From positions 1 to 64,000 of the forward strand of contig NZ_BNBV01000017.1 of assembly GCF_014656135.1 (NCBI RefSeq): 64,000 bases of DNA. The letters are read 5' to 3'. The translations under genes and the position numbers were made by a program. This document shows positions 42,615 through 50,551 of the stretch, piece by piece (within the stretch, counting starts at the first letter, position 1; each line of letters begins with the position of its first letter). The notes below the pieces were generated by a model that ran no database searches, had not been told where the DNA came from, and saw nothing but the letters and a program-made list of their open reading frames with translations. The DNA comes from Streptomyces thermodiastaticus (lineage in GTDB: Bacteria > Actinomycetota > Actinomycetes > Streptomycetales > Streptomycetaceae).

Positions 42615-43847
42615 TCAGCGCAACGAGCGCTCCGGCGGGTGCTCACGCAGCGCACCGTAGCCGATGAAGCGGGCCGGTACACGTGCGAGCCAGGGCGCGC
42701 TGGTCAGCAGCTCGCTCATCCGCTGCACCCGCCGAGGCCCGCCGAGCGGCGTCCGGCCGGCCAGCACGGGCCCGATGAGCCGGGCGTGCGCGATCCGCTG
42801 CAGCGCCTGCGCCCCCGCCGCCGTCGGCCACCGCCGCAGCTGGACGGCCCGCACGTCGCCCAGCCCGACACGTCCCCCGCGCAGCGGCTCGACGAGATAC
42901 CGGGCGGCCGCCACCGCGTCCTGGACGGCAAGGTTGATGCCGATGCCGAACACCGGTGACATCGCGTGCGCCGCGTCCCCGATGCACAGCAGCCCCGGGC
43001 GGTGCCAGCGCCGCAGCCGGTCCAGCCGTACGTCCAGCATCCTCACCTCGTCCCAGGACCGCAGCGTGTCCACCCGGTCCGCCAGCCAGGGGACGGCGGA
43101 CGCGAATCGGCCCCGGAACCGGTCGAGGCCGGCGGCGCGGCGCTCGGCGTCCGTGCCCTTGGGGATCAGCGCGGCGCACTGCCAGTACTCCCCGCGGTCG
43201 ATCAGGGCCGCGAGGAGTCCGTCGCCGGCACCTCCCACCAGCCCCTGCGGGTCGCTCTCCCGCCGGGGCAGCCGGAACCACCAGGCGTCCATGGGGCAGG
43301 CGAACTCCCGCAGCCCCAGCTCGGGCCGGGACCGGGCCAGGGAGCCCCGGCCGTCGCAGGCCACCGTGAGCGTGGCCCGCAGCTCGCCGGTGCGCCCGTC
43401 CGAGGTGCGGTAGCGCACCCCGGTGACCCGACCGTGCTCGATCACGAACGACGTCGCCTCGGTGTTCATCCGCAAGGAGAAGGCGGACTCCCGGCATGCC
43501 TCGTCGGCCAGCAGATCCAGCAGATCCCACTGCGGCACCATCGCCACGTAGTTGTACGGCCCGGGCAGCGTGCCGAGATCGGAGACGGTGACCAGGGACC
43601 CGTCCGGTCCGAGCGGGAGCTGCACGGAGGTGACCCGGCGCTGCGGCAGGCGTGCGAACCGCTCCGCCAGGCCCAGGTCGTCCAGCAGCGCCAGCGTGGA
43701 GGGGTGCACGGTGTCGCCCCGGAAGTCGCGCAGGAAGTCACCGTGCTTCTCCAGCACCGTCACCTCGACGCCGGCCCGGGCGAGCAGCAGCCCGAGCACC
43801 ATCCCGGCCGGCCCGCCACCCACCACACAGCATGTCGTCCGCTCCAT
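42615..43847 (-). CDS. FAD-dependent aromatic-type monooxygenase
   Basis: A 410-residue flavoprotein of the p-hydroxybenzoate hydroxylase fold. Residues 6-34 bind the ADP part of FAD (CCVVGGGPAGMVLGLLLARAGVEVTVLEK, in part), FRGDTVHPSTL is the typical following loop, ACDGRGSLARS the DG motif, and LLCIGDAAHAMSPVFGIGINLAVQDAVAAA the GD motif that contacts the ribityl chain (in part). Such enzymes hydroxylate aromatic or polyketide substrates with NAD(P)H and oxygen. ATG 43847 follows AAGGGG. It stands alone, facing the lut operon; its substrate is unknown. Confidence 0.9.
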   Translation of the reverse strand: MERTTCCVVGGGPAGMVLGLLLARAGVEVTVLEKHGDFLRDFRGDTVHPSTLALLDDLGLAERFARLPQRRVTSVQLPLGPDGSLVTVSDLGTLPGPYNYVAMVPQWDLLDLLADEACRESAFSLRMNTEATSFVIEHGRVTGVRYRTSDGRTGELRATLTVACDGRGSLARSRPELGLREFACPMDAWWFRLPRRESDPQGLVGGAGDGLLAALIDRGEYWQCAALIPKGTDAERRAAGLDRFRGRFASAVPWLADRVDTLRSWDEVRMLDVRLDRLRRWHRPGLLCIGDAAHAMSPVFGIGINLAVQDAVAAARYLVEPLRGGRVGLGDVRAVQLRRWPTAAGAQALQRIAHARLIGPVLAGRTPLGGPRRVQRMSELLTSAPWLARVPARFIGYGALREHPPERSLR

Positions 43848-44277
43848 GACCACCCCTTCTCTCGCACGGCACACCCGCACCCGTCCTGTGCATGTGCACA
43901 CCACAACGATGCCCGAAACAGGCGGTTCGTGCGCCGCACCGCCGGCGGGACGGCACCGCCGTGGCGGGCACCGGCCGCGGCGGGCGCCGCACGACATGTG
44001 CCGGTCGTCGTCGCCCCGGCGCAGGTGGGACATGTGACCGGCACGAGCGGGCACGTGTTCGCCTGCCGGACGACGCACTCCGCCGTGCCGACGCGTCGCC
44101 CGATCGCCGCGCACACCGACGGTCCTGCCGCCCTCGCATACGGTCGCATCTGCGAAGCAACCGGGGCCGGATCCGTCAACTGTCCTTTGTTTTCAAGCCA
44201 TTTGCTGCGGATCAAAGGTTGCCGGGGCAACAACACTTGAGTGCCGTAAGGCATTTGTGGAAGGTGTTCCTGCGGGC
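43848..44277. other. Non-coding divergent region before the SGNH gene
   Basis: No gene is supported in this gap. Its right part is AT-richer (TCCTTTGTTTTCAAGCCATT near 44183) and holds a dyad, GTTGCC two bases GGCAAC, at 44218-44231, probably regulatory. Confidence 0.4.
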
Positions 44278-44306
44278 TTGGCCGTGGTCCGCACACCCGC
44301 TAAGGT
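44278..44306 (+). promoter_or_regulatory. Sigma-70-like promoter for the SGNH hydrolase gene
   Basis: TTGGCC at 44278-44283 and TAAGGT at 44301-44306 are separated by 17 bases, matching a vegetative HrdB-type promoter reasonably, 79 bases before the GTG start. Confidence 0.5.
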
Positions 44307-44384
44307 CCAGACCAACCAGTGTTGCTTGGCCGGATGCGAGCACGAGGCACTGCCGTGCTCCCGGCCCCTGGGAAGGAAGAATCC

Positions 44385-45698
44385 GTGACAACTCCGAACT
44401 CCACGAAGCGCCCACGCGCGCGGCTGGCCGTCCGCGCGGCGTGTGCCGTAGCCGTGGCGTTCGTCGCGGCCGCCGCCGGCACGGCGGCGAACGCCGCGGC
44501 GGCAGAACCGGCGCAGAAGCAGGCTCAGCCCCGTGTGCAGGCCGCCGGCGGTGGGCTCAACTACGTCGCGATGGGCAGCTCCTTCGCGGCAGGCCCGGGC
44601 ATCCCGCCGGTGCAGACCAGCCCCGGCGCCTCGGCGTGCTCGCGGTCGGTCAACAACTACCCGAGCATCGTCGCCCGTGACCTCGGGGCCAATCTGACGG
44701 ACGTCACGTGCAGCGGCGCCACCACCGCCAACGTGCTGACGACCAGCCAGGCGGGCCTGCCGCCGCAGGTGGAGGCCGTGGGCCCGGACACCCGCACGGT
44801 CACCGTCACCATCGGCGGCAACGACGTCAACTACCTGGGCAGCATCAACGTCTACTCCTGCCAGACCAGCGGCGGCACCAACTGCGGCTCGGTGGACCGC
44901 AACAAGATCGAGCAGGCCTTCACGGAACTGCAGGGCCGCATCGCGAACGTCGTCAACGCCGTGCACCAGCGGGCGCCGCAGGCGCACGTCTACCTGGTCA
45001 GCTACTTCACCATCCTGCCGGACGCCGGGGTGTGCCCGAACGTGCCGCTGACCGACGAGCAGGCCTCGTACGAGCGCAGCATCGCCTCGCGCCTGGCCGG
45101 CGCCACCGCGGCCGCGGCGTCCTCCACGGGTGCGACGCTGGTCGACCTGGCCGGCGCCAGCCGCGGCCACGACGCGTGCTCCGCCAGCCCCTGGGTGGAG
45201 TCGTACCGCCCGCCGGCGGGCCGTGCCACCTACCACCCCAACGAGGCGGGGATGAGAGCGGCGGCCGACCTGGTGGAGTCCGCTCTCGCGGCTGCCGGTG
45301 AGACCCGGACGGCGACCTTCCGTTCGGCCATCGAGGGCAAGTGCATCGATGTAAGGAACTCCGGAACCGCCGACGGCACGATCGTGCAGCTGTGGACCTG
45401 CAACGGCACGGACGCCCAGCGGTGGACGTACGTTCCGGACGCGGGCGGCACGCTGCGGGCCTTCGGCAAGTGCCTCGACGTGACCGCCAACGGCACCGCC
45501 AACGGGTCCAAGGTCCAGCTCTGGCCGTGCAACGGCGGCGGCGCGCAGCTGTGGGTGCCGGGCCCCAACGGCTCGCTCGTGAACCCGCAGTCCGGCCGCT
45601 GCCTGGACGACCCGGCGAGCACCACCCAGGACGGCACGCAGCTGCAGATCTGGGACTGCAACGGCGCGGACGCCCAGCGGTGGACCCCGACCGTCTGA
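44385..45698 (+). CDS. Secreted SGNH/GDSL hydrolase with ricin-type carbohydrate-binding tail
   Basis: The protein has 437 residues. The signal peptide (RLAVRAACAVAVAFVAAAAG, then ANAAAAEP) ends near residue 42. The esterase domain (about 60-305) shows block I NYVAMGSSFAAGPGIPP with the catalytic serine in place of GDSL, block III TIGGNDVNYLG, and the acid-histidine pair in the later YHPNEAGMRAAADLV. Residues about 308-437 form a ricin beta-trefoil with three QLW/QxW repeats (IVQLWTCNGTDAQRWTY, KVQLWPCNGGGAQLW, QLQIWDCNGADAQRWTP). It is probably an exported lipase or acyl-esterase that binds polysaccharide. GTG 44385 follows GGAAGGAAG. A strong hairpin follows. Confidence 0.93.
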   Translation: MTTPNSTKRPRARLAVRAACAVAVAFVAAAAGTAANAAAAEPAQKQAQPRVQAAGGGLNYVAMGSSFAAGPGIPPVQTSPGASACSRSVNNYPSIVARDLGANLTDVTCSGATTANVLTTSQAGLPPQVEAVGPDTRTVTVTIGGNDVNYLGSINVYSCQTSGGTNCGSVDRNKIEQAFTELQGRIANVVNAVHQRAPQAHVYLVSYFTILPDAGVCPNVPLTDEQASYERSIASRLAGATAAAASSTGATLVDLAGASRGHDACSASPWVESYRPPAGRATYHPNEAGMRAAADLVESALAAAGETRTATFRSAIEGKCIDVRNSGTADGTIVQLWTCNGTDAQRWTYVPDAGGTLRAFGKCLDVTANGTANGSKVQLWPCNGGGAQLWVPGPNGSLVNPQSGRCLDDPASTTQDGTQLQIWDCNGADAQRWTPTV

Positions 45699-45720
45699 TC
45701 TGACCCGCGGCATCGCAACG

Positions 45721-45754
45721 CACAGGAGGCGCTCTCCTTCGAGCGCCTCCTGTG
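45721..45754. terminator. Strong hairpin after the SGNH gene
   Basis: CACAGGAGGCGCTC (45721-45734) and GAGCGCCTCCTGTG (45741-45754) are perfectly complementary over 14 bases with a 6-base loop, 22 bases past the stop. Confidence 0.8.
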
Positions 45755-46039
45755 TGCTGTCCGCCGCCCGCGACAGCCCCCGGCCGCCGCGGACCCCGGG
45801 CCGCACCGGGGCACACCGCGCCTGGCCCCGGCGCCGGCCCGGGCACCGGCGGCGCCCGGTCACAGGGCGGCCGGCCCCGGATCGCTGCCTGTACACCGTC
45901 GACGGCGGTTGCCACACGATTCCCCGGACCCGGAAGGCACCGTTCTTCATGGGCCGCGCCGACATGACCTTCGACACCGTCGAGACCGTCGCCCGTTTCT
46001 TCCCGCTGCACGCCGGGCACCGGACGTCCGCCTGACCGG

Positions 46040-46249
46040 ATGCGGCATGGGGCGCCGGGCGCGCGGGTACGCGGGTGGGTGCACCGCATCCACGCCGGAA
46101 GGCACCGGACGGATCTTGACAACCTGCTGCGGATGATCTTCCTCGACCCGTATGCGCAGGAGTTCTACGCCGACCGGGACACGGCGGCCCACATCGCGGT
46201 GGCGAACCTGAGGGCGCGGGGTGCCTCTCAGCGCAGGAAACCTTCGTAG
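46040..46249 (+). pseudogene. Remnant of an MmyB-type HTH regulator (ligand-domain fragment)
   Basis: The frame encodes LDNLLRMIFLDPYAQEFYAD followed by RDTAAHIAVANLRARG, which matches the end of the MmyB-like ligand-binding domain of streptomycete XRE regulators. The DNA-binding half and most of the ligand domain are missing; upstream sequence is not recognisable as coding in this frame. The 3' end runs 22 bases into the converging secY2 gene. It is probably a decayed gene left behind by a rearrangement. Confidence 0.5.
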
Positions 46250-47541
46250 TGCCGCTGCTGCAGCTGGCTCTCGATCTGCCGCACGGTCTCCAGGCCCACA
46301 CCGACGATGATGAGGATGCTGGTCCCGCCGAACGGGATGTTCTGGCCGGCTCCGGTCACGGCCAGCACGATGGTGGGGAAGAGCGCGATCAGCCCCAGGT
46401 ACAGCGCGCCGGGCCAGGTGATGCGGTTGAGCACGTAACGCAGATACTCGGCGGTCGGCCGCCCGGCGCGGATGCCCGGGATGAAGCCCCCGAACTGTCT
46501 CATGTTCTCCGCGATGTCGTCCGCGTTGACGGTGATCGACACGTAGAAGAACGCGAAGAACACGATCAGCACGGAGTAGGCGGCGATGTAGACCGGGTGG
46601 TCGCTTCGGGTGAAATTCTGGCCGATCCACGTCGTCCAGCCCGCGTCGGTGTCGGAGAACTGCGCGATCAGCGTCGGAATGGCCAGCAGCGACGAGGCGA
46701 AGATGACGGGGATCACGCCCGCCTGATTCAGCTTCAGCGGAATGTAGGTGGACGTGCCGCCGTAGGAGCGGCGGCCCGCCATGCGCTTGGCGTACTGCAC
46801 CGGAATGCGGCGCTGGGCCTGCTCCATGAACACCACGAGGCCGACGATGGCCAGGGCGACGAGCAGCACACCGCCGAACTCGATCCACCCGCGGGCGAGG
46901 TGCCCCTGCTTCTTGATCGCCCACAGGGCGGACGGAACCGTGGCGGCGATCGAGACGAACATCAGGATCGACATGCCGTTGCCGATGCCGCGGTCGGTGA
47001 TCAGTTCGCCGAGCCACATCACCAGGCAGGTGCCGGCGGTCATGGTGACGACCATCGTCGCGGTGGTCAGGACCGACTTGTCCGGAACGATGCTCGAGGC
47101 GACGGTGCAGCCGGTGAAGAGGGCGCCGCTGCGGGCGGTGGCCACCAGGCCGGTGCCCTGGAGGACGGCGAGTCCCACGGTCAGATACCGGGTGTACTGG
47201 GTGATCGTCGTCGTGCCCGACTGCCCCTCGTGCTTGAGCGCTTCCAGACGCGGCACCACCACGGTCAGCAGCTGCAGGATGATGCTCGCGGTGATGTAGG
47301 GGAGGATGCCGAGCGCGAACACGGTGACCTGCAGCAGGGCGCCTCCGCTGAAGAGGTTGACCAGCCCGAACAACCCCTGGCTGCCGGAGGACTGGTCGAC
47401 ACACTCCTGGATCGCCCGGTAGCTCACGCCGGGGAGCGGGATGTGGGTGCCGATCCGGTACACCACGATGACGCCGAGCGTGAAGAGCAGTTTCCTGCGC
47501 AGGTCGGGCGTCTTGAACGCGTGGGCCATCGCCACGAACAC
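46228..47541 (-). CDS. secY2: Protein translocase subunit SecY, second copy
   Basis: A 437-residue SecY with ten membrane helices: AFKTPDLRRKLLFTLGVIVVYRIGTHIPLPGV (N-terminal, in part), GILPYITASIILQLLTVVVP for helix 2, GNGMSILMF, and the C-terminal loop QRRIPVQYAKRMAGRRSYGGTSTYIPLKLNQAGVIPVIFASSLL (in part) with the arginines that contact ribosome and SecA. It forms the Sec channel in the plasma membrane. GTG 47541 gives the usual N-terminus, with GGAGG four bases before. Streptomyces secY normally sits in the ribosomal protein cluster with adk and map; this copy is isolated, so it is a second, accessory SecY. Its promoter region has two AGAACG-type operators. Confidence 0.95.
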   Translation of the reverse strand: MFVAMAHAFKTPDLRRKLLFTLGVIVVYRIGTHIPLPGVSYRAIQECVDQSSGSQGLFGLVNLFSGGALLQVTVFALGILPYITASIILQLLTVVVPRLEALKHEGQSGTTTITQYTRYLTVGLAVLQGTGLVATARSGALFTGCTVASSIVPDKSVLTTATMVVTMTAGTCLVMWLGELITDRGIGNGMSILMFVSIAATVPSALWAIKKQGHLARGWIEFGGVLLVALAIVGLVVFMEQAQRRIPVQYAKRMAGRRSYGGTSTYIPLKLNQAGVIPVIFASSLLAIPTLIAQFSDTDAGWTTWIGQNFTRSDHPVYIAAYSVLIVFFAFFYVSITVNADDIAENMRQFGGFIPGIRAGRPTAEYLRYVLNRITWPGALYLGLIALFPTIVLAVTGAGQNIPFGGTSILIIVGVGLETVRQIESQLQQRHYEGFLR

Positions 47542-47732
47542 GGTGCCTCCCACGACCCTCCGAGCGGCGCCGTCGTGGGGGGTCAGTGCCTGTCGATGGA
47601 CGACGGCACCTCGGTGGGGACTGCCGCCTCGGTGCCGGAACCAGTCATACGGAGGCGGTGACGGCGCTCCTCGCTGCATGCCTGGACCTGGCCGTGGGGG
47701 GGTGGTGAGCGCGGGACCCTCCGTGCGACCAA

Positions 47733-47793
47733 CCGTTCTGTCTCGCATCATCGTGCGCCACCCCGTCGGCACTGTCAAGACCGAACGTTCTCC
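47733..47793 (-). promoter_or_regulatory. secY2 promoter flanked by two AGAACG-type operators
   Basis: On the minus strand: GGAGAACGTTCGGTC (47793-47779), then TTGACA (47778-47773) as -35, CACGAT (47755-47750) as -10 after 17 bases, and, 32 bases after TTGACA, CAGAACGGTTGGTC starting at 47740. The same layout precedes the BBE gene at 50436-50496. See the operator finding. Confidence 0.65.
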
Positions 47794-48026
47794 TTCAGGG
47801 GTGGTGGTCGCCGGTCGCTGCTCATTCGTGCGAGACGGGGTGCCTCATAGAGCCTTGAAGAGCACTTCAGGACAAGGCACTTCGGGATCTGCGCGAGGGC
47901 TGCCACCGGTAGTGCGCCCCGATGGCGGCCCTCGCGCCGCATGCAGGCCGACGGCACGCGCGCCGCGGGATCGACCTCCCTCAACGGCCCCTGCAGTGCC
48001 GTGCGGCGCTGCTTCCGCCTCCGTCG
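47794..48026. other. Non-coding region between chorismate mutase and secY2 promoter
   Basis: No gene is supported. A repeated GCACTTC (about 47862 and 47877) and a CCTTG ... CAAGG dyad (about 47855-47877) are the only small structures. Confidence 0.3.
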
Positions 48027-48671
48027 TTACCGGCCGGCCGGTTCGGCGGAGCGGCACACGGAGCCGGTCGCCGCCCGGAAGGCCTGCCGGTGGAGAGCGT
48101 CCAGGTGTTCCACCACCGCGCCGGACACACCGGCGAGCGCGAGCTGCACCCGACAGGCGACGGGCTCGTCGCGCACGTGCTCCGTGTTCTTGAGCTCGGC
48201 GAGCAGAGCCGTGGTCAGCTGGTCGAGCCTGGTGCGGATCTCGCCGAGATCGGGGCGCGTCGTCGGGGCCTGCTCGGGGTGAGCGGTCCAGCGGTCGAAC
48301 AGCCCCTGCTGCACGATCTTGCTCGCCGTGATCTGGTCCCGGAAGAACGCCACGGCCGCGTCCGCGTCGATCCCGGCGGCCTCGGCCTGCTCACGGACCG
48401 AGTCCAGCACCTGCTGCTCGCGGGCCGGGTCCTCGATGGGTGAGTCGGTGCCGAACTTGGACGCCGCCACGTCGTCGCTCACCTGGAGGCGCTCGATGAT
48501 GAGGCTCGCGAGCGGGCCGAGCTTGCCGAGCGGCTCGACCGTCGTACCGGTCACGGATCCGGTGGGCACCTGCGTGTCCGCGGCCATGGCCTGAGGAACC
48601 GTCAGCGCCGAGGTGGCCAGCAGCAGGCCGAGGGTCGCCGCGCAGCGGGTCGTCCGGTGTCGGAGAGTCAA
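48027..48671 (-). CDS. Secreted chorismate mutase, AroQ-gamma type
   Basis: A 214-residue exported enzyme. The signal peptide is RHRTTRCAATLGLLLATSAL with a cleavage site around VPQAMAADT. The mature part is all-helical: LASLIIERLQVSDDVAASKFGTDSPIEDPARE, AVAFFRDQITASKIVQQGLFDRW (each in part), which carries the K and R/E residues of the AroQ active site, and two cysteines in the C-terminal half that can form a disulfide, as in the mycobacterial secreted enzyme. It converts chorismate to prephenate outside the membrane; the physiological reason is unclear. It lies 44 bases downstream of the BBE flavoenzyme gene and should be in the same transcript. Confidence 0.88.
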   Translation of the reverse strand: MTLRHRTTRCAATLGLLLATSALTVPQAMAADTQVPTGSVTGTTVEPLGKLGPLASLIIERLQVSDDVAASKFGTDSPIEDPAREQQVLDSVREQAEAAGIDADAAVAFFRDQITASKIVQQGLFDRWTAHPEQAPTTRPDLGEIRTRLDQLTTALLAELKNTEHVRDEPVACRVQLALAGVSGAVVEHLDALHRQAFRAATGSVCRSAEPAGR

Positions 48672-48715
48672 GGATCGTCCTCGTTTCGTTCTCTGGTGGA
48701 TGGTCGCCCGGCTTC

Positions 48716-50089
48716 TCAGGAGGCGGGCGGCAGGGGGATGGCCTGGAAGACGTGGTCAGGGTCGAAGCGGCGTTTGACTTCGAGCAGCCGCGCGGTGTTG
48801 GGCCCGTAGGCGTGCGCGATCCGGGCGGTCTCGTCCGGTCCCAGCAGGTTGGCGTACCCGCCCGGCAGAGCCTCGGCGTCCAGGGCCTGGGCCACCGTGT
48901 CGGCCCAGGCGCGATGGTCTGCGGCGCGGGTGTCGTCCGGGTCCCACAGGGCGATGATCTCGGTCATCAGGTGCGGGACGCGGTGGGCGAACGCCGTGTC
49001 CGTGGCGGGCACGCGCGCCGCGGCACCGTGCAGGCTGTGCACCGAGACCGCCGAGTAGGGCGAGGTCAGCGCGTCACCCGCGAGGCCGAGCGCCGTGCGC
49101 ACACCCGGCGTCAGCGACGGCACGGAGCGCGTGCGGATCTCGACGTGCCGTCCGAAGGGGAAGAGCGCGTCGATGCCGGCCAGCATGTCGGAGGTGGTGG
49201 TGGGACCCACCTGGGAAACGGCAGGGGCACCGAGAGTGCCGAGGCGTGCCAGCGCGCGTTCTCCCGCCGCGCGGTCGTCGCCGCTCCAGGTGGGAGAGAG
49301 GAACACCGCGGGTGTGCCGTCGGGGCCGGGCAGGACACCGTACTGGACGGTCAGCTCGTCCGGACTCTCGTCCAGGAGGTCCGCCAGCCCGGTCAGCACG
49401 GTCTGCGCCTGCTCCCACGGGAACAGCAGCAGCCCGGACAGCAGCGCGGGCACCCGGTGCAGGCGCACCCGCATCGAGGTGACCACCCCGAAGTTCCCGC
49501 CGGCACCGCGCAGGGCCCAGAACAGCTCCGGTTCCCGTTCGTGGTCGGTGGTGACGACCGACCCGTCGGCGAGGACCACGTCGGCGGACAGCAGGTTGTC
49601 CACGGCGAGTTTGAAGCGGCCGCTGAGCGGTCCGTATCCCCTGCCCAGGGTCAGGCCCGCCATGCCCACGGAACCCGCCGAACCCGTCGCCGCCGTCAGA
49701 CCGTGGAGCTGGGCGCCGGCCACCACATCGGCGGCGGTGGCGCCCCCGGACACCTCGGCGATCTGGGCCACGGGGTCGACCGTCACCTGGCGCATGCCGG
49801 ACAGATCGATGGTCAGCCCGCCGTCGCTCAGCGCCCTCCCGGCCCAGTCGTGGCCGCCCGCACGGACCGTCAACGGCACGTCGTGCGTACGCGCGGCCCG
49901 TACGGCGGCCTGGACGTCGGCCGGGCCGGCGCATCGGACGACGACACCGGGCCGGGCGGACACGGCGCCGTTCCAGATGGTCCGGCCGGCGTCGTAGTCC
50001 GGTCCGGTGGTGACCACCCGTTCCGCCCGCATGGTCCGTCGCAGGGTGTCGGTGAGGCGGGAAAGTCGCTGTGGGGCGGTGGGGGACAT
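48716..50089 (-). CDS. BBE-type FAD-linked oxidase
   Basis: A 457-residue flavoprotein. The FAD-binding domain has VPLTVRAGGHDWAGR with the histidine that carries FAD covalently, VSGGATAADVVAGAQLHGLTAATGSAGSVGMAGLTLGRGYG (in part), and LRGAGGNFGVVTSM. The second covalent cysteine of berberine-bridge enzymes is replaced (GSVGMAG), so attachment is single. The C-terminal BBE motif ends LLEVKRRFDPDHVFQ. Such enzymes oxidise sugars or secondary metabolites. No clear signal peptide. ATG 50089 is chosen after AGAGG; the frame continues 13 codons upstream. First gene of a transcript with chorismate mutase. Confidence 0.9.
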   Translation of the reverse strand: MSPTAPQRLSRLTDTLRRTMRAERVVTTGPDYDAGRTIWNGAVSARPGVVVRCAGPADVQAAVRAARTHDVPLTVRAGGHDWAGRALSDGGLTIDLSGMRQVTVDPVAQIAEVSGGATAADVVAGAQLHGLTAATGSAGSVGMAGLTLGRGYGPLSGRFKLAVDNLLSADVVLADGSVVTTDHEREPELFWALRGAGGNFGVVTSMRVRLHRVPALLSGLLLFPWEQAQTVLTGLADLLDESPDELTVQYGVLPGPDGTPAVFLSPTWSGDDRAAGERALARLGTLGAPAVSQVGPTTTSDMLAGIDALFPFGRHVEIRTRSVPSLTPGVRTALGLAGDALTSPYSAVSVHSLHGAAARVPATDTAFAHRVPHLMTEIIALWDPDDTRAADHRAWADTVAQALDAEALPGGYANLLGPDETARIAHAYGPNTARLLEVKRRFDPDHVFQAIPLPPAS

Positions 50090-50435
50090 GGGGCCTCTTT
50101 CTCTGCTGAGGAAACGCTGAGGGAACAAGGAGCGCGGGCTGCTGAGCTCTCGCCTCGGGGCGGCCCTCGGGGAGATCCGCTCGGGAAGCCCCGCGACGCC
50201 GTGGTTGCGTGAGGAAACGCGGCACCCGGTGGTGCGAGCGGCGTCCTCGCTCGGCGATCCCCGTTGTCCTGACGGTCGTCACATACGTGTGGCAGCAGGC
50301 CAGGCGTCCGTGCGGGGAAGGGGAGCGCCACGACGCGCTGCGGACCGCAGTGCTGTGCACCGATGGTGCGACGGTGGTCTCGCCGCCGGTGCCGGCGCAC
50401 ATGTCCTCGGACGGACACCACTCGTGGTGGAACGA

Positions 50436-50496
50436 CCGTTCTGCCGTGAGCATCCTGGCAAGCTCCGTTCGCAGCTGTCAAGACAGACCGTTCTCC
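50436..50496 (-). promoter_or_regulatory. BBE gene promoter flanked by two AGAACG-type operators
   Basis: On the minus strand: GGAGAACGGTCTGTC (50496-50482), TTGACA (50481-50476), CAGGAT (50457-50452) after 18 bases, and CAGAACGGTCGTTCC starting at 50443, again 32 bases after TTGACA. The spacing is identical to the secY2 promoter. Confidence 0.7.
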
Positions 50497-50551
50497 GCCT
50501 GCCCGGCGCACCGGTCCGGCAACGGGTTCCACGGCCGGGCGGGCGGTGCCG

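Noticed and set aside
43892..44680. A coding frame upstream of the SGNH gene
   Set aside because: It overlaps the promoter and the signal-peptide region in another frame and has no domain.
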